The notes beneath the pieces are model-generated. The model ran no database searches. It was not told where the DNA came from and saw only the letters and a program-made list of their open reading frames with translations. Source: Malurus cyaneus samueli (lineage: Eukaryota > Chordata > Aves > Passeriformes > Maluridae). Taken from it: a stretch of DNA of 64,000 nucleotides. Made by a program: the position numbers and the translations under genes. Within the stretch, counting starts at the first letter, position 1, and the number at the start of each line of letters is the position of its first letter. This document shows positions 48,266 through 62,000 of this stretch, piece after piece. The stretch lies in the NCBI GenBank assembly GCA_009741485.1, contig CM019238.1, positions 9,405,477-9,469,476 of the forward strand. The letters are read 5' to 3'.

Positions 48266-49958
48266 GGGAATCACCACCGATAAAAGACATGCAGTGATTG
48301 GTTATGTCTCATTTCCTTTGCTTCTCTCATTCTGGCTTGATAGGAAGTTAAAGTTTCCAGAGCAAACCTTTTCACTAAGCTCAGTGTGGCAAGCAAGCAC
48401 GTTTTAAAATTCAGTTCTAATCTCAGAAATAGCCCCAAGTCTTCTCAGATATTTTGGTATAACAGCTCTACTGAAATGCAGTTTGTTCCCTGGCAGTTGA
48501 GACAAATGAGAAAACCTATCCCTTGTCACCTATTTCACATATTTTGAGCTCTTGAGGACCGTTAGATCAGGCTAAGCAACAGGAAGAGTAGCTCCAAGCC
48601 TTGTCATGTCTGGAAGGGGGATTTATAGCACTAATATCTCAGTTCCATAGGCACTGACTCTGATGCTCCTCTGCTCCTGGTCTTCTCTCTTGGCAGTACT
48701 CTCTGCAGCACCGCAGGGGAAGGGCTGCCCTCCCTGAAAGGGATCTTGCAGAGGACATCAGATGACATAATTCTTTAGAAGCTTGAAGGATCAAGACTTT
48801 TGACTTAACAGAGTGTACCTGGGGTATTAGGATCAGTGTGTACAAATCTTTCAAGATGAGGCCTTTGGGTACAAACAGTTCTGGTTGCTTTAAATCACTG
48901 TGCAGGAATTTCTCATTACATATGTTGTATTAACTTTCCAAGATGTATGCATCTGCAAATGAAAGAAGAAGCTTTTGCAATTGGATACCCTGTTATATCA
49001 AATTGACATGGCTTGTTAAAATATTAATGTTAAAAAAATATCTTTCCATTAAAACAGAACCAAGTCAATTTACATTTCGAGGGGTCAGATTTCAACAGAA
49101 ATTAATTGTGCTTAGGTTAGATTACATTTTCATTAGCAATCACATAATTGATATTCTTTGCTCATTACATTGCTACCTGTGGAAATACTGAAGGTAGTAA
49201 GCTCTTGTAAAAGCTGAATTGATCACAAATATGTAAGGTCTTTGCAATAACATGGAAGATATTTGCTCTGCTATAGTTCATACTCAGGCAAGCTACGTGC
49301 AAAAGCTGATCATGTTGGAAAGCAATTTTGCCAGCCCAGTTTGCTTGAAAGGGGTGTGCTCAATGGACTGAGATGGAACAGAGGTCAGGAATCACTTTAG
49401 TAATGGAACTAATTGTGATTAAAACAGATCTTATCTAGGATAACAGTATTTATGGAGTTACTCAAGAAAAAAATGTAAAAACTAAACCACGTTGCAGCTG
49501 TAGGAGCTGAGTACAGAAATGACTGCAACCTGGTCTATTGAATTTTATCTAGTATTCTGTAAAGATCTAACAACCACTGCTATTTTTCAGGTTTAGTTAG
49601 AGATCAATCTGACTTGGTCCCTTTTTAGTCTGTCTTTTTCTGGCATTACACATGCTATTAACTGCTCTTTTTCATATTCCCAGCTCTCGTTCAATAAAAA
49701 CAAGATAAAGTGGCTTCCCAAATCTCCAGTTCTTGTTAACTGCAGCTGTGCTGAATCTTTTATCAAATAATATTATATCCTGGATTCTTGTCACTAACTG
49801 CCTTACAGACCCTGGCCACTCTGCTCAGAGAAGAGATGCTAAAACAAGCCTAGGAAATACAGCCTGTGAGTAAAGAGAAAAAACCCAGAGACCATGGGAG
49901 ACATGGACCCAAACTGAGAAAAATGAGAGGGATCTCTTTTTTCAAAAGAAAGGAGAAA

Positions 49959-50050
49959 CCATAGAATCACAGAACGGTTTGTGCTGGAAAGGACCTCTAA
50001 AGGTCATCTAGTCCAAACCCCCTGCAACAAACAGGGACAATATCTTCAGC
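49959..50050 (-). mobile_element. CR1 LINE terminal fragment (reverse orientation)
   Basis: ATAGAATCACAGAACGGTTT, then GGAAAGGACCTCTAAAGGTC, ATCTAGTCCAAACCCCCTGC and AACAGGGACA is the reversed last ~90 bp of a CR1 element. It retains the ATAGAATCA terminal repeat, so only the extreme 3' end was inserted or remains. Confidence 0.93.
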
Positions 50051-53000
50051 ACAGTGAATGAAATGAAAAAAGCATGAGTGTACATAACAGGATTCACATA
50101 CGGTATTTTGCATCAACATCACGTGTGTGATGTGATGATACTGAGCTCAGAGCAACAGGAAAGCTTGACACTGACAGACAAAGGTACTTCCTGGACCAAA
50201 CCCCAAGTAAGCATAACTGTTCCTGACTCTCCAAATGTCTGCCTGAAGGATAAATGAGCACATCTATTCTGGTCAGCAGAACTCATTGAATATTTATGTG
50301 TAAGTTTTCATTTAAGGGAAATATTTCAAAGACATTTACTAGAACTGAAGAATATGGATCTTTGAAAATAAAATTCAAGAATTTACATATTCTGCAGCTA
50401 AAACTATAAATAGACACAAACTAAAGAATATATTTTTGAAATAGGATAGTCTGATGATTCCAGCAGTGTTGTGTGAGTGATACCCTTTCTTCCACTTGTC
50501 TCTGATACTTTGTGCAGGGTTGGTATCTCTCTTTCCCTTCCAGCCACGCTCTTGCAAAGCTTTCAGAGCACTCAGTCCCTGCAGCGAGATCTGCACACCC
50601 AGCAGATGAAAAACAAGAGAAAGGACGGTCTCGCGGTTCCTGTTATCACAATCTGTGTAACCTGAGAGAAATCCCTCTCAGCTCGGCTGTATTTGTGACT
50701 CAGTGTCCTGCAGAAACATGGTGCTGATGCTGCTGGCTCTGACAGGCAGCACCCAGCCCTGCCCCTGCCCTGTGCTGCCCCACAGTACCATCACATGGAG
50801 CAGCAGCTCTGCATTTCTGCAGCTCAGAGCTGTGTTTCTGTCCTTGTGCCTCCCTCTCCAAACACAAACTGGGAGCAGCAGCACTCAGGGTGGCGTGCCA
50901 TGGGTGTGTGCATGCATGGCCACGAGCAGCGAAATACTACAGCATGTAAACATCTCAGAAACAACAAACTGTCTGCTAAAACCACTGAATGAACAAACAA
51001 ACAAAAAGGAGTTACAGGAGCAGCAGTTTCTTTGCTTAATTTGTTAAACATCTGAGAAACAGAGGTTTAGGAAAGGACAACTAAACATAATTCCTCTCTT
51101 GGTAAAAATACAACATTTACTAGGCAAATTTTGCTTCTAAAACTTGCAACTGTAGAATATTTAATTAAGAACATATATAGTGGTTTCACAAAATATCCTA
51201 GTGAACACATATACTGTTATGAAACTTCTGTTGAAGTTCTGTGTATTTAAGAAAAATGACACATCAGGCAAGATTTGCTCCACACAGTGAAAAAAAGGAA
51301 ACCACTAGAGACCACTTGCAGTAATACACTAAAGGAAAAAATTCCACAGGAAAGAAACACAAAGAGCCCCGAAACTGAATTCTGAACTAGAAATCTGTGT
51401 AGAAATTTAAAATAGAAAAATGAAATAGAGCCTCTTACAACCTGCTCCCATTTTACCAGAGCAAATAAGAATAGTTTTTGATTTTCATCTGAGCTAAAGA
51501 AATATGTCAAAGACTGATGTTCATGAGGCTTAATATGCCAGATTTATGAAGGCTGGCCTGGTAGTCTGAGCCCTTTTGGTAACAACAAGGATAAGGTGAA
51601 CTCTGAATGGAGCCTTGGGAGGATGTAAAAACAGGACAGGAGAAAAGGTTTAAATCCAATTTGGTGCAGAATCTGTTGACTGCAGATAGGGTCAGACCTG
51701 AGTCAAAACACCTAAAAAACTGACCAGAAAAAGTGCAGAGGGTCTCCCCATGTAAAACTAATTTAGTGCTTAAACAGAATGACATTAAGGCAAGAGGTCA
51801 GATCAAAGCCCTAAAGCAGGCAGGCTGAGAGCCCATCTGGAAAAGGGGATGAGCTGAAGGACTGCCTGGGACAGTGCACCTTCACAGGTGTCTCGTGGGC
51901 CAGGCAGCTGCAGGGAGGATGCACAGTTTCTTATTTATGAGCAGAAGCAAGATCTATACCAATAAATCACAGTCTCAGACACGTAACTCTAAAGTACATT
52001 TTAAGAAGCACAATTAAGAGAAACTACCCAGAAGCACAGAACTCAGTGCTATGAAATTTAACACAAAGCTCTGTTATGATTTAAGAGTCTCTGCCACTGC
52101 TGCCTTAATAAGCCCTAAATCACATGCTGCCACATAAAACCTGCTCCTACCCCCCTGTATATACATCTCTGCTGAACATAAAGGTTATTTAACTGTTTTG
52201 TGCCAAGCAGGGCTTTTAAAGTCAACCAAGAGCAGAAGAAATGGGGAAACCTCATCTTTTATGTTTTATTTTAATTTCCTGTTTCCACACTATGTTCTTG
52301 TCCCAACTGACCTTCTATTCTAGCAGCTAACCTCATGAAATTTTGACAGACAAGAATATTTATGGTCAGAAAGCTTTTTAAAAAGATAAATACACCACAA
52401 AATTTTATTTCTCAATTTTTTTGACTTGTAGCAAATGTGTTCCTCATCAGATTATCCAAAAAATAATGTTACTCTGGTTGCACAGTGCCAATGAAAATGT
52501 AGCAAACACACGGATCCTTGAAATCACACTGTTGTGTAGGAATGACTTTAAGACACAAGTTTAAAAGTCTACAAGAAGAGGATTTGCCAGCAAGCAACCT
52601 TTACAGGAGAATAACTTGGAAGCAAGATAACATTAAAGGGGAGAAGAGGTGATGTGTCAGAAGAACTGTTATGGATCACAGTAAAACTTCTAAACTCTTA
52701 ACTAAAATAAAGACAAAATCTGTTCTTCAGCCTTTGTTATGTAGTGGACCAAGGAGCTGCACACTGATACAGGTGATCACTACACATCATGAATTGTTTC
52801 TTGAAATTAAAAGAAAAACAAAATCACAAAACATAGATCACTTGTTATGTACTAAAAAGTTTTTAAGTGCAGTCAAAGTATGCATTCAGCCCTCAGCCTT
52901 GCCTGATCACTACCTGATTTCAAAATCTGGCAGCTGGAGGTGCTCAGGGGCTTTTCGGTCGAGCACTCTGGTCTGATGAGAACCAGCTGAGATAATACAT

Positions 53001-56000
53001 AGGAGATAAGGTGACACGAGTTTTTAAGAGCACTGTAATGTGATATATTTAAATTAGATAAACTTTCTGTGATTATCAGGGCATTTTCCTCATGGTTTCC
53101 CTGCTCCCTTCCTGTGAGCCTTGTCCCTTGATTGTTAACTCTGAAAACTGTGATTTCTTAGCCATTATCTTCAGTCAGTATCTTTGGAGGATTAAGGGAA
53201 CATTTTTTTGACTGTTAAAACCTAACAAAAATGGATCATATTGTAATGGTGATTAAAAGTGAAGTGGAAAGAAATTCCTGATATGTCTAACCTAAATAGA
53301 TTATTTATTTGAGTGCACTAGATCACATCCTAGGACATCTAAAGATATGCAATATAGTACAAGCAGAAGCCAAGACCTACATATCCATAAGCCATATTTA
53401 CAAGATAAAAGACTGACATGGAAGCTCTGTAAAAAAGCTCTCTGATCCTGGTAGATAACCATCCCAGTGTGATGCTGAGACCAAGTGGATTAGTCTTTGA
53501 ATATACAGATAGGGAAGTACTTATTAAGAGGAAATATTATTTCTCTATTCGATACTGGTGAGGCCTGTACTGGAAAAGTACAATTTAAAGGCCTTCTGCT
53601 TGATTATAGAGAGATGAAGGAATGCTTAGAAGGTTTATTTTTTTTCAGTTTGCTGGTGAGAAGATTAAGGTAAACGGGGCAACTGCATCTAAGGAGCAAT
53701 GTGGGAAGCATAACTCTGCTATGGTATCTTCAGTCTGTAAACAAAACTTTAACAAAGGCTCAGTGGTTAGATTTGGATGCCTGATACATCCAGGCTAAAA
53801 ATAGGATTCAGTTTTAACAGCAGGAGCTATTAGATCTTGCAACAATTTAATCAAGGTTGTGACGAATTCTATCAATGATAATTTGAAAATCAAAACTAGA
53901 TGTTTTTCTTAGAACTCCAGTTCAAAGAAGAGTAAGCTGATAGATGTTTAACAGCTGGATAATAATAGCACAGAGGTTTCTCTTGGCCTTGCAGCCTCTG
54001 ACCTCGTTAGCTGGCACATTAAAGGAGGGGTGCACTTTGCATGTTGAGTTGCAGGGCTTCCATCTCTTTGATGCACTTGCACAAACTGGGATCAGCTTTT
54101 ATTTACCATTCAAAGAAGCAAGTCCTTCTGTGTCACTCTTCACCTTGCCATCATCCTATTGCTGCTGCATTTCAGAGCCCTAAGAGAGGCCAGTGAGGAT
54201 GAGGGACACCTTCCAGCAGCCACGACATTCAGAAAGTGTTGATCCATCCAACTGCAGTCTCTGCAGAAAATGTTCTTCAGCTTATTTGCAACCACACTGA
54301 TACATGGAACAGCTTTGTTGTCTCATGTTGGCCTTTGGGATGTTCAGCTGAGTAGAATAATTTCCATATTCTCTTTGACTAATCAGTGGATTTCAGTTAA
54401 TTTTCCTCTTTCCTTCTTTGATGACTAATCTGACTTTATTTGCACATAACAGAGCACATGAAATAGCAGTATTGCAGCAAGACACTTATTTTTCAGAATC
54501 CTGTACCTGCCTCAGAACACAGAAAAATACCAATGAATTTTATGTTACAAAAAGATGCCCTTAAATCAAAATGGATAGTTTCAGATAAAAAGCTTAATAA
54601 AAGCTCCCTTTTGCTTTGGCTCCCACATAATGAGCTGGGGTCATTCTAAAGAAAAGATCAGAAATTCTGGGACTAAAACAGTGCAGAGTGTGAAGTGTTT
54701 TTAATATCACAGCAGATGTAATTATTTTCTGTTTCTTTTTATTATTAAACAAGAAGTAACTAGGAAGGAAAATCAATACAATACCCTATCTTCTAAACAG
54801 TGCATTATCTTCAAAATAGTGCTTATATTCACCTATAATTAAGAATTCACAGTCCATGTTTTATTGTGCTGGGTATATGTGAAAGGGAAGATAAAGATCT
54901 GGTGGAGGGAGATGTATCTTCCTGAAAATGGCCCTACTGCTTTATTTCTGCCATCATTTCTGCTGAAATGATCCATTAGCATTAGAATAGGGGAGTTTTG
55001 CATTCCAGTTTGTGTACTGGGGGACCTCTCTGGCCATTCTGGATCTAACACGTTGCTTTATTTCTTTGTTTGCTCTTACTATATAAGAGTTTGATGGCTA
55101 CTAGGAGAACTATTATGGGTAATAACACACTTAGACTTCTAAGGGCAATAATGCATGTGAACTACTGTGTTTTTTTTCAGTGATACCATTCAACATTCCC
55201 TGTTTGGTGTGGCTGTGATTTGTTTTAGGTCATTACTAAGCTATTTGGAATTACAGCAAAATAAGTCTTCTTTCTACTTGCAAATAAAATATTTCCATTA
55301 TAATGGTAAAATTTCAATGCCTTTGTTTCCCTAACTCTGCATATCACTGTGTACTTTATTGCTCATCCCATATAAGAGTGCAGTTGCAAGTTTCCTGGCC
55401 TTTGATTCGTTTTTCTCTCTTTTTCCTTCTTTCAGAGGAGCATTATAAGCTTATTTAGGCTAACAAGGAGATCACATGTGCAGTAAATGTGCACAGCAAA
55501 TGAAAAGAAATGTGTTTCAATAATACAGACATACTTCAAATATCACTGGAGTTCCACAGTGAAGAATATTGCAGTCAAAGGAAGGGCTCCTATTGATTTC
55601 ATTGATTTTGAGCCCTGGCTTCTGAAGTCAGCAGGCTGAGTAAAACCATGCCCCAGTTCATTACTGGCTTCTCCTCGCTGCTTGCACTTTGGGCAAACGC
55701 TGCAGTTCAGCAATACTGACACGTTTAAAGAGAATCCTCCTTTTTCTCACTCGACAAAGAGAATAGCTGGTTGTTTCTGTCAATTTTTCCTCTGTGCTTT
55801 TACTGTGCACTCGCCACACAGTATCCGCAAAGATGTGGAAAGCAGTGAGCTGCATGCTCCAGTTCACCTTTTGCCATATTAACAAACAGAGCTGCACCAG
55901 CTGGTGAGCCCCCTGTGCATGTCAGCAATCCCTCTGGAGCCCTGGGCTGGGGGAAGAGCTGCACTGCTCAGCCAGCCCAGAGCCCTGCACCTGGATCTGC

Positions 56001-59000
56001 CTCCTGGGACACAGAGAGAGCACGACCTGATCCCCTCACTTTGCATTAACTTTGGAAAAGGCACCTGAGCAGAACCAGCAGCACTTCAGCAGCAGCCACG
56101 CCACCACTTCTGCATTTGTGGGCAGCCAGGGAGATCGCAGTGATCTCTGACCTTGTCTGGCCAAATTGGCCAGCCCTTTAGGCAGCTTTGTTTGATCTCC
56201 ACCCATGATAAATATGCCACTCAGATATTCTCATTTTTGTTAGTCTGTAGAAGGGAAACGATTTCCCTCACACACCAGCACGGTACATGTGGCTTTTAGA
56301 CACATCAAGGCAGCGTTTTCTGTGCTACAGTGAAAGATGAAAATTCTTCCCTTCTTCAGGCTGTTTCTCCAGGTGTTGGAAAATCTGCATGTTTTTGAGT
56401 TTGCCCTCAAATCTGATGAATTTTGTGGGGCACAGGGAGGGTTCTGTGCCTGTGTTGAACCTCCTTTAAGTGAGGGAGGAGGAAGCACCCGGCTCCTCCT
56501 GAGCCAAAGTCTTCCTTAAACCCACAGTGACCCACCTTCCCTCTCCATCCTGGTGTCAGGGGTGTGGGGATCTACCCGGGGCCTGTTCACATCCCAGATG
56601 GTCCCAACACACACGCCAGCTGATGCCTGGCACCCTCTCTCCTCTTGAGGAAAAGACATCTGTGATCCTTCTCACAAGCCCTGTGTGCTACTCCGTACTC
56701 CACAGAGAGCCATCCTTCTCCCTGCTTACTCTGCACGGGAGGCAGGAAGGAAAACTCAGGGATCACACAAACTTTACATACTTGCTTTCTTTTAAAAATT
56801 TTCCCAAATTACTTTTTTTTGTGGAAGCTCTGCATTTGTAATCCAACAACGACGACAAAACCTTTGGAAAGCACCACCACTTGCAGTACAAATGTCTAGT
56901 GATCATCAGATAATGGAGTCCTGGAAGACCATGGCTCAGTACAGACACGACAGCTTTACATCTATATTTGAGAAAAACTCATTTAGAGGGTTTGTAGTCT
57001 AATGCCTCTTTAAAGAAAAAAAAAAAGTGAAATTTACTTAAATTATTTTTTTTATTTGTATGCATGAGCTCAACTATAATTGAATAGTATTGCTAACATA
57101 ATTACAATGGCCTGTCTCTAGAGGAGAAGATATTATGCAATAGACTCTCTGCTCTATATATCCTGAGCACAGGTACCAAAAAGTAAATGAGCAAATTTAT
57201 TATTTCATCCGATGGGAGTTTTGACAGATTTATTCCTACTCTAAATTCCTTCCTGAGGAACAGAAAGGTGGAGAGGTCTTCCAATTATACCTGCAAGTAG
57301 TTAGGGTTGGAAAAGAGAAAGAGAACAAAAGATAGAGGAGAGATTTCTCAATTTACAGGTTGGTATAAATTAACTTTTAAAACTAGAAATAACATGACTT
57401 CACGGATATGTAAAGCAAGTAATCACACTAAAACTGCAATAATGAAAAAACTAAATGCCACAAATCTGGGAATCCATCCTCTAGTTGAAGTAGGAAAGAG
57501 CAGAAATTTCCATTGTCATGAAGCTGATCTAGGTTCAGCTGCTGACCTCATGTCATTCTCTCATTGTTAGGCTACTAAATACCAGGAAGTTATAACTATA
57601 CTAAAATGAATTATTGGATCAAAATAATATCTCAAAAGTACTTTTTCAAAAGTACATTTTAGAGTTGAGGAGGATATTTGATCATTTTACCAGAATGTTC
57701 TTTCCTTAGGTATTCAGCTTTTAAGAAAGGCCAGTAATAAAGCACAGAGGTTATGCAATGTTACAATGCTGGTGCTCATTCACAGTAATTGGAGATTCCT
57801 GACAAAGAGAGATAATTTGTCCAAACCTACAGACTCAGTAATGTGCCTGAAATTTCAGCTAAAACCAGAGAGGATGTTAAGAGGACTAACTGGAGTGTTC
57901 ATGAATTCATGCCCAAGTGATTTCCAATAATTTCATTAGCTTCTGCTTAAATCCTATCCCAAGTGTCCAGAAGGAGATTTTAAGTGCAGTATAAACATTT
58001 TAAAAACATTTGCAACGTAAATACTCAGGAATATAAGAGAAAAGTGAAATTACTTTCTTGAGTACGAAGTAAAGCAATATTCCTGGTTGCAATAAGAAGA
58101 GTATACATTTTGAAAATGAATCAAACTAGATAGCCAGACTGAATATCCAGAAATGTTAAAAATCTGTAATTGTATATCTAATCAGACTAGAACATTACAG
58201 TACATTTGGAAATAGATTGAAGCAAGCTTGAGCTATGGGTCATAGGTACCCATACTTCTGTATTTTAACACCTCAGTCATTGCCACAGATTACCATATTT
58301 CATTTAGATAAACTGATATTTGTTCAGAGATTTTACCCAAAGACAGGAAATATAAGAGCAAAGAGAACCTTGTATTATTCAGTTTACTTACAATTGAGCC
58401 CTGAGCAGCTAATTTATAATTTCACAGCCAACAGTGTTGGTTTAAAGTTTCATCCAAATAACATCTTCTTCCACAGGCACTGGCAAGGTACAATTGCAGA
58501 GTCCATATCTGATTTGTCAAATACCTTTGTAACAATCCTCTAAGTTTCAGCAGTGATCTCAAGTGAGACTGTAATGGCACCGAAATGAAAAGGGGAAGCC
58601 CATAAATCACTCAATCTGCACCTTCAAATTATCTGTCTCCTTGCTAATTTCAAGGTGACAGTTACCATCTGGTATAGAAGCACAAAAGTTTGACAGTTAA
58701 CATAAGCAGGCTTTTTCAAGTATTTTAACTGCAGAAATGTGATTTCAACTAAAAATGAGATTTAGGGCTACTCAGAATGTGATCTGGCATTGTGATGACA
58801 GAGAGAGACTGTACAAAATCAGCAATTTTTGGTTGATGATTCACCAACATCCTTTAAGAGACAGAACTAACACAGGAATTAAAAAACCAGAAAATCTGAA
58901 AATTAACCCAGACTCCCTCATATTCCCAACAAGCTGAAAATAATTACACTGAGTGAAGATGTTCTGACTTGCAAGCAACCATTTCGGGTTTTTGTTTGTT

Positions 59001-62000
59001 TTGCTGGTTTCTTTTTAAAAGAAGCAGCACTAAGGATAACTGTGCACAGAGGAAAAAATGAGGAAAACTTTGGCCTTCACAGCATCTCTGCTTTCCCTTG
59101 TGGGGCTCCTTCTGCCCTGGCTTTATCAGCAGACTCATTTCCACACACACATTTGAGTCCCATTCACCTGAGAGAGCTCTGGCGTGTTGGGAGTGGAGAG
59201 CACTGCCCTGGATGGGGACAGAACAGCAGCTCTACACTCCAAGTGTCACTCAGTCGTTTTCTGGTTACTGAGTGTCCCTGCCAAGGGGTCTGGCTGCTCC
59301 CTGCCAAGGAAGGGGCAGTGCAGGGTGGGGGAAGCAGGTCCTCTCCAGTCACAGCTGTGCTGGGCGCTCAGAATAACAGATTATCCAAATTTATTGTTTG
59401 TTTATCTTCCTCTTAGATCTTGTCTCCACTTTGCATCTCTAGGAATATTCTATGATAGGATAAGGGCTTTGGATCAGAGGAAAGGTCATTATTGATCTCA
59501 CATTGATCAGTTTACTGAAGGGAGATGCCGGCCCTGCATAAATATTTCATAGTTCTGAGGAATAGCCAAAAACACCTTTGCAAATGTTTCGTGGTCTAAT
59601 GGAATTTTCTGAAACCACTCAATTGCCTTTGTCAAATGCAGTACCAAAGCTTCTCTGCCCCTGTATTTCTACTCAAAAATTAATTCAATATAGCAAACAT
59701 TTGCTCACAAGGTTTTTTTTTTAAACACTAAATGTTAAAATTATGTAGATTCATGAAAAAAATGGGCTAATTTCATAACTAAATAAGGAAAACAGAGGTT
59801 TACAAAAGCACATACATGGCTGGGCTGATTTAAAGTTTCCTGTGTGCGCATTTCCATGACAATGAGGCTACATGAATATTCCTAACGAAACAGTTAGCGA
59901 TGATAAAAGTGGGCAAAATATCAGTACCATCTGCTCACTCCTAATACCCGAAAAAAGTGACAACCTAAAATTAACCAAAGAAAATGAGCTGCTAAATAAC
60001 ATTTCTCTCCCTCCCAAATCTTAGAGGCCTGCATATTTCAGCACAGAATTTGATCCTTGGTTCTTCATTGTTCCCTACTGTAATATTTATATGTCAAATT
60101 TTTCCATAACTTTAACTGAAACTCTTGTGCTAGCACAGTTAAAGTGACTGGAACTTAATAAAAACACAGTAAAATCCTGCTGCTATTAGTAGCCTCCAGT
60201 ACTGAGACTGCTGAAAGTGAGGAGACTAAATAACCACACTGTCAAAAATTTATCAAGATTTTGTGCTTGAATTTTGCATATCCACTTTCACTTTTTCTAG
60301 TCTAAGATTAGTTACTCTGTGCTGAAAAAATTCCCATAAATGTCAGCAGAGGAGCAGAAACAACACATTTATCTTATCTTAAAAATAATTGGTTTTCAAG
60401 TCTGGGCATTGAAACAAAAATTAGTTCTACTCTAAAACTAGAATATTCAATTTTTTATATGTGTTTTGAATGATGGATGTTGATTCCTTATTTCCCATCA
60501 TCAAAAGGAAAAGACACAACTAAGGAAACTCCGAGTCTTTAAGACTTGTTCTTCAAGGAGGTCTGTGAAGATCTCGGTACAGTTTAGTTTCTTCGTGCAT
60601 ATTTCACATTTTATGTTGACTGAAATCCTGCTACAAAGAGCTGGTTGGCACAAGCAGATAATGCACTGAGACCACTCGTGTTCAGAAAGGAATATTTAAA
60701 GAGGCTTGGTTGGATGGCACATGGAGGATCCTGATACCAGCAATCAATGAGCTTCTGCACCAGTTCCTCTGATGCTGTTGAATCTACGAGCCGTGGATAT
60801 GGTTTGCATTTTAACATCCCACCAAACAGTGATAACACTGAAGGTAAAATAAACCCAACTTATTAGAAATATTTCAGCTCCTGGCATTTCTTTATGATGC
60901 TGGCAGGGAGTGTTGTGTTCTATACACACAGAGTGGAGAAACATCCCTGATTCTGAAACGGCTCACTGCCACCCCACCCACTCTCAGCAAGGTGGCTTAC
61001 AAGTGGCAAAATCTGTGAGGTACCTAATCTCCCAGATTCTCAGTACTAAAGAAAGGATTTTTCTGGAAAAGGCAGGTCAGCAATGTCCAGGCAGCTTTTG
61101 TGTCTTTTCACATCATTGAAAGATGAAGTTGATGTCAAAGAGCTTACATCCAGTTTGCTTCTACTGAGTCTCAGGGGACAGAGGGGGACAAGGCTAAACC
61201 TCAGGAATTAAAAACATTGGGAAATAGATGCAAGACATAGAAGAAATGTCAAATCAATCAAAAGAAAATGGCCAGAGTGGAAGAAGATATTTTTTAAAAA
61301 AGCAGCAGTTAATCTATTACCAAACCCCAGAACTCACTCTCATTTTTGCAGACACACTTACATGATTTTACACAGCACGAGCCTGAAAAGATACAGCTAT
61401 ATGTGAATTTAGTTTATATAAATGAGCTCGTTGATGGCAATGGAATTATTCATATGAGGAATATATGCCCAGTTCTGCAGTCTGAGCCAGCATGCAGTGA
61501 ATGTGTTTCTGTTACTGGCTGAGATGAGCACTGCAGCCCTCACTGCTCAGTAGGACCCTGGTGAGACTTTCATCAGAAGCCTTATTCCCTCCTTATTCAG
61601 TATATAAATCAATGTTAATGCTACTGATGTTAATCAAGTAGTTCTGCTCTTGCTGCTACATTTATAAAGTAAGAACAATAGATAATTATACCTAGAAAAT
61701 ACATTTATTTGAGAATGGTTAATAAATTTAACATGGAAAGAGATTTTGAAGCCTCAGTGAAAATGAAAAGCTAATACCATTAAATGGCTGAGAGTGATTA
61801 TTTTTGCAAAGAATGTGGATTATGCTAGTTCTCAGTATAGAAATAAAGAGAATAAAAGCATGGTTATAATTTCATCTTGGCAATATAAATAGGATAGACA
61901 GATGCTTGTTATTGTACAGTAATTATAGATGGCTGAACTGAGAATAAACCTTTTTTGTAGATAATGGTTTCTGATTTTTGAAGGCTGTTTTTAAATCTAT

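Larger units (their letters stand above)
39853..49958. other. GRIA3 5' flank, distal part; no gene recognised
   Basis: Non-coding AT-rich DNA with one CR1 fragment (41139-41402), an AT-rich palindrome (40942-40978), a GC-rich patch with a duplicated GAGGTGACA (about 42920-43135), a candidate regulatory stretch (44560-44790), a poly(A)-tailed segment (about 45890-46338) and an old repeat (48025-48265). Short open frames here show no recognisable domain. Confidence 0.65.

Noticed and set aside
50477..51047. Cluster of open frames on both strands around 50.5-51.0 kb as a possible gene
   Set aside because: Several registers are open at once in a GC-richer patch, none with a recognisable family. 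Composition explains it.
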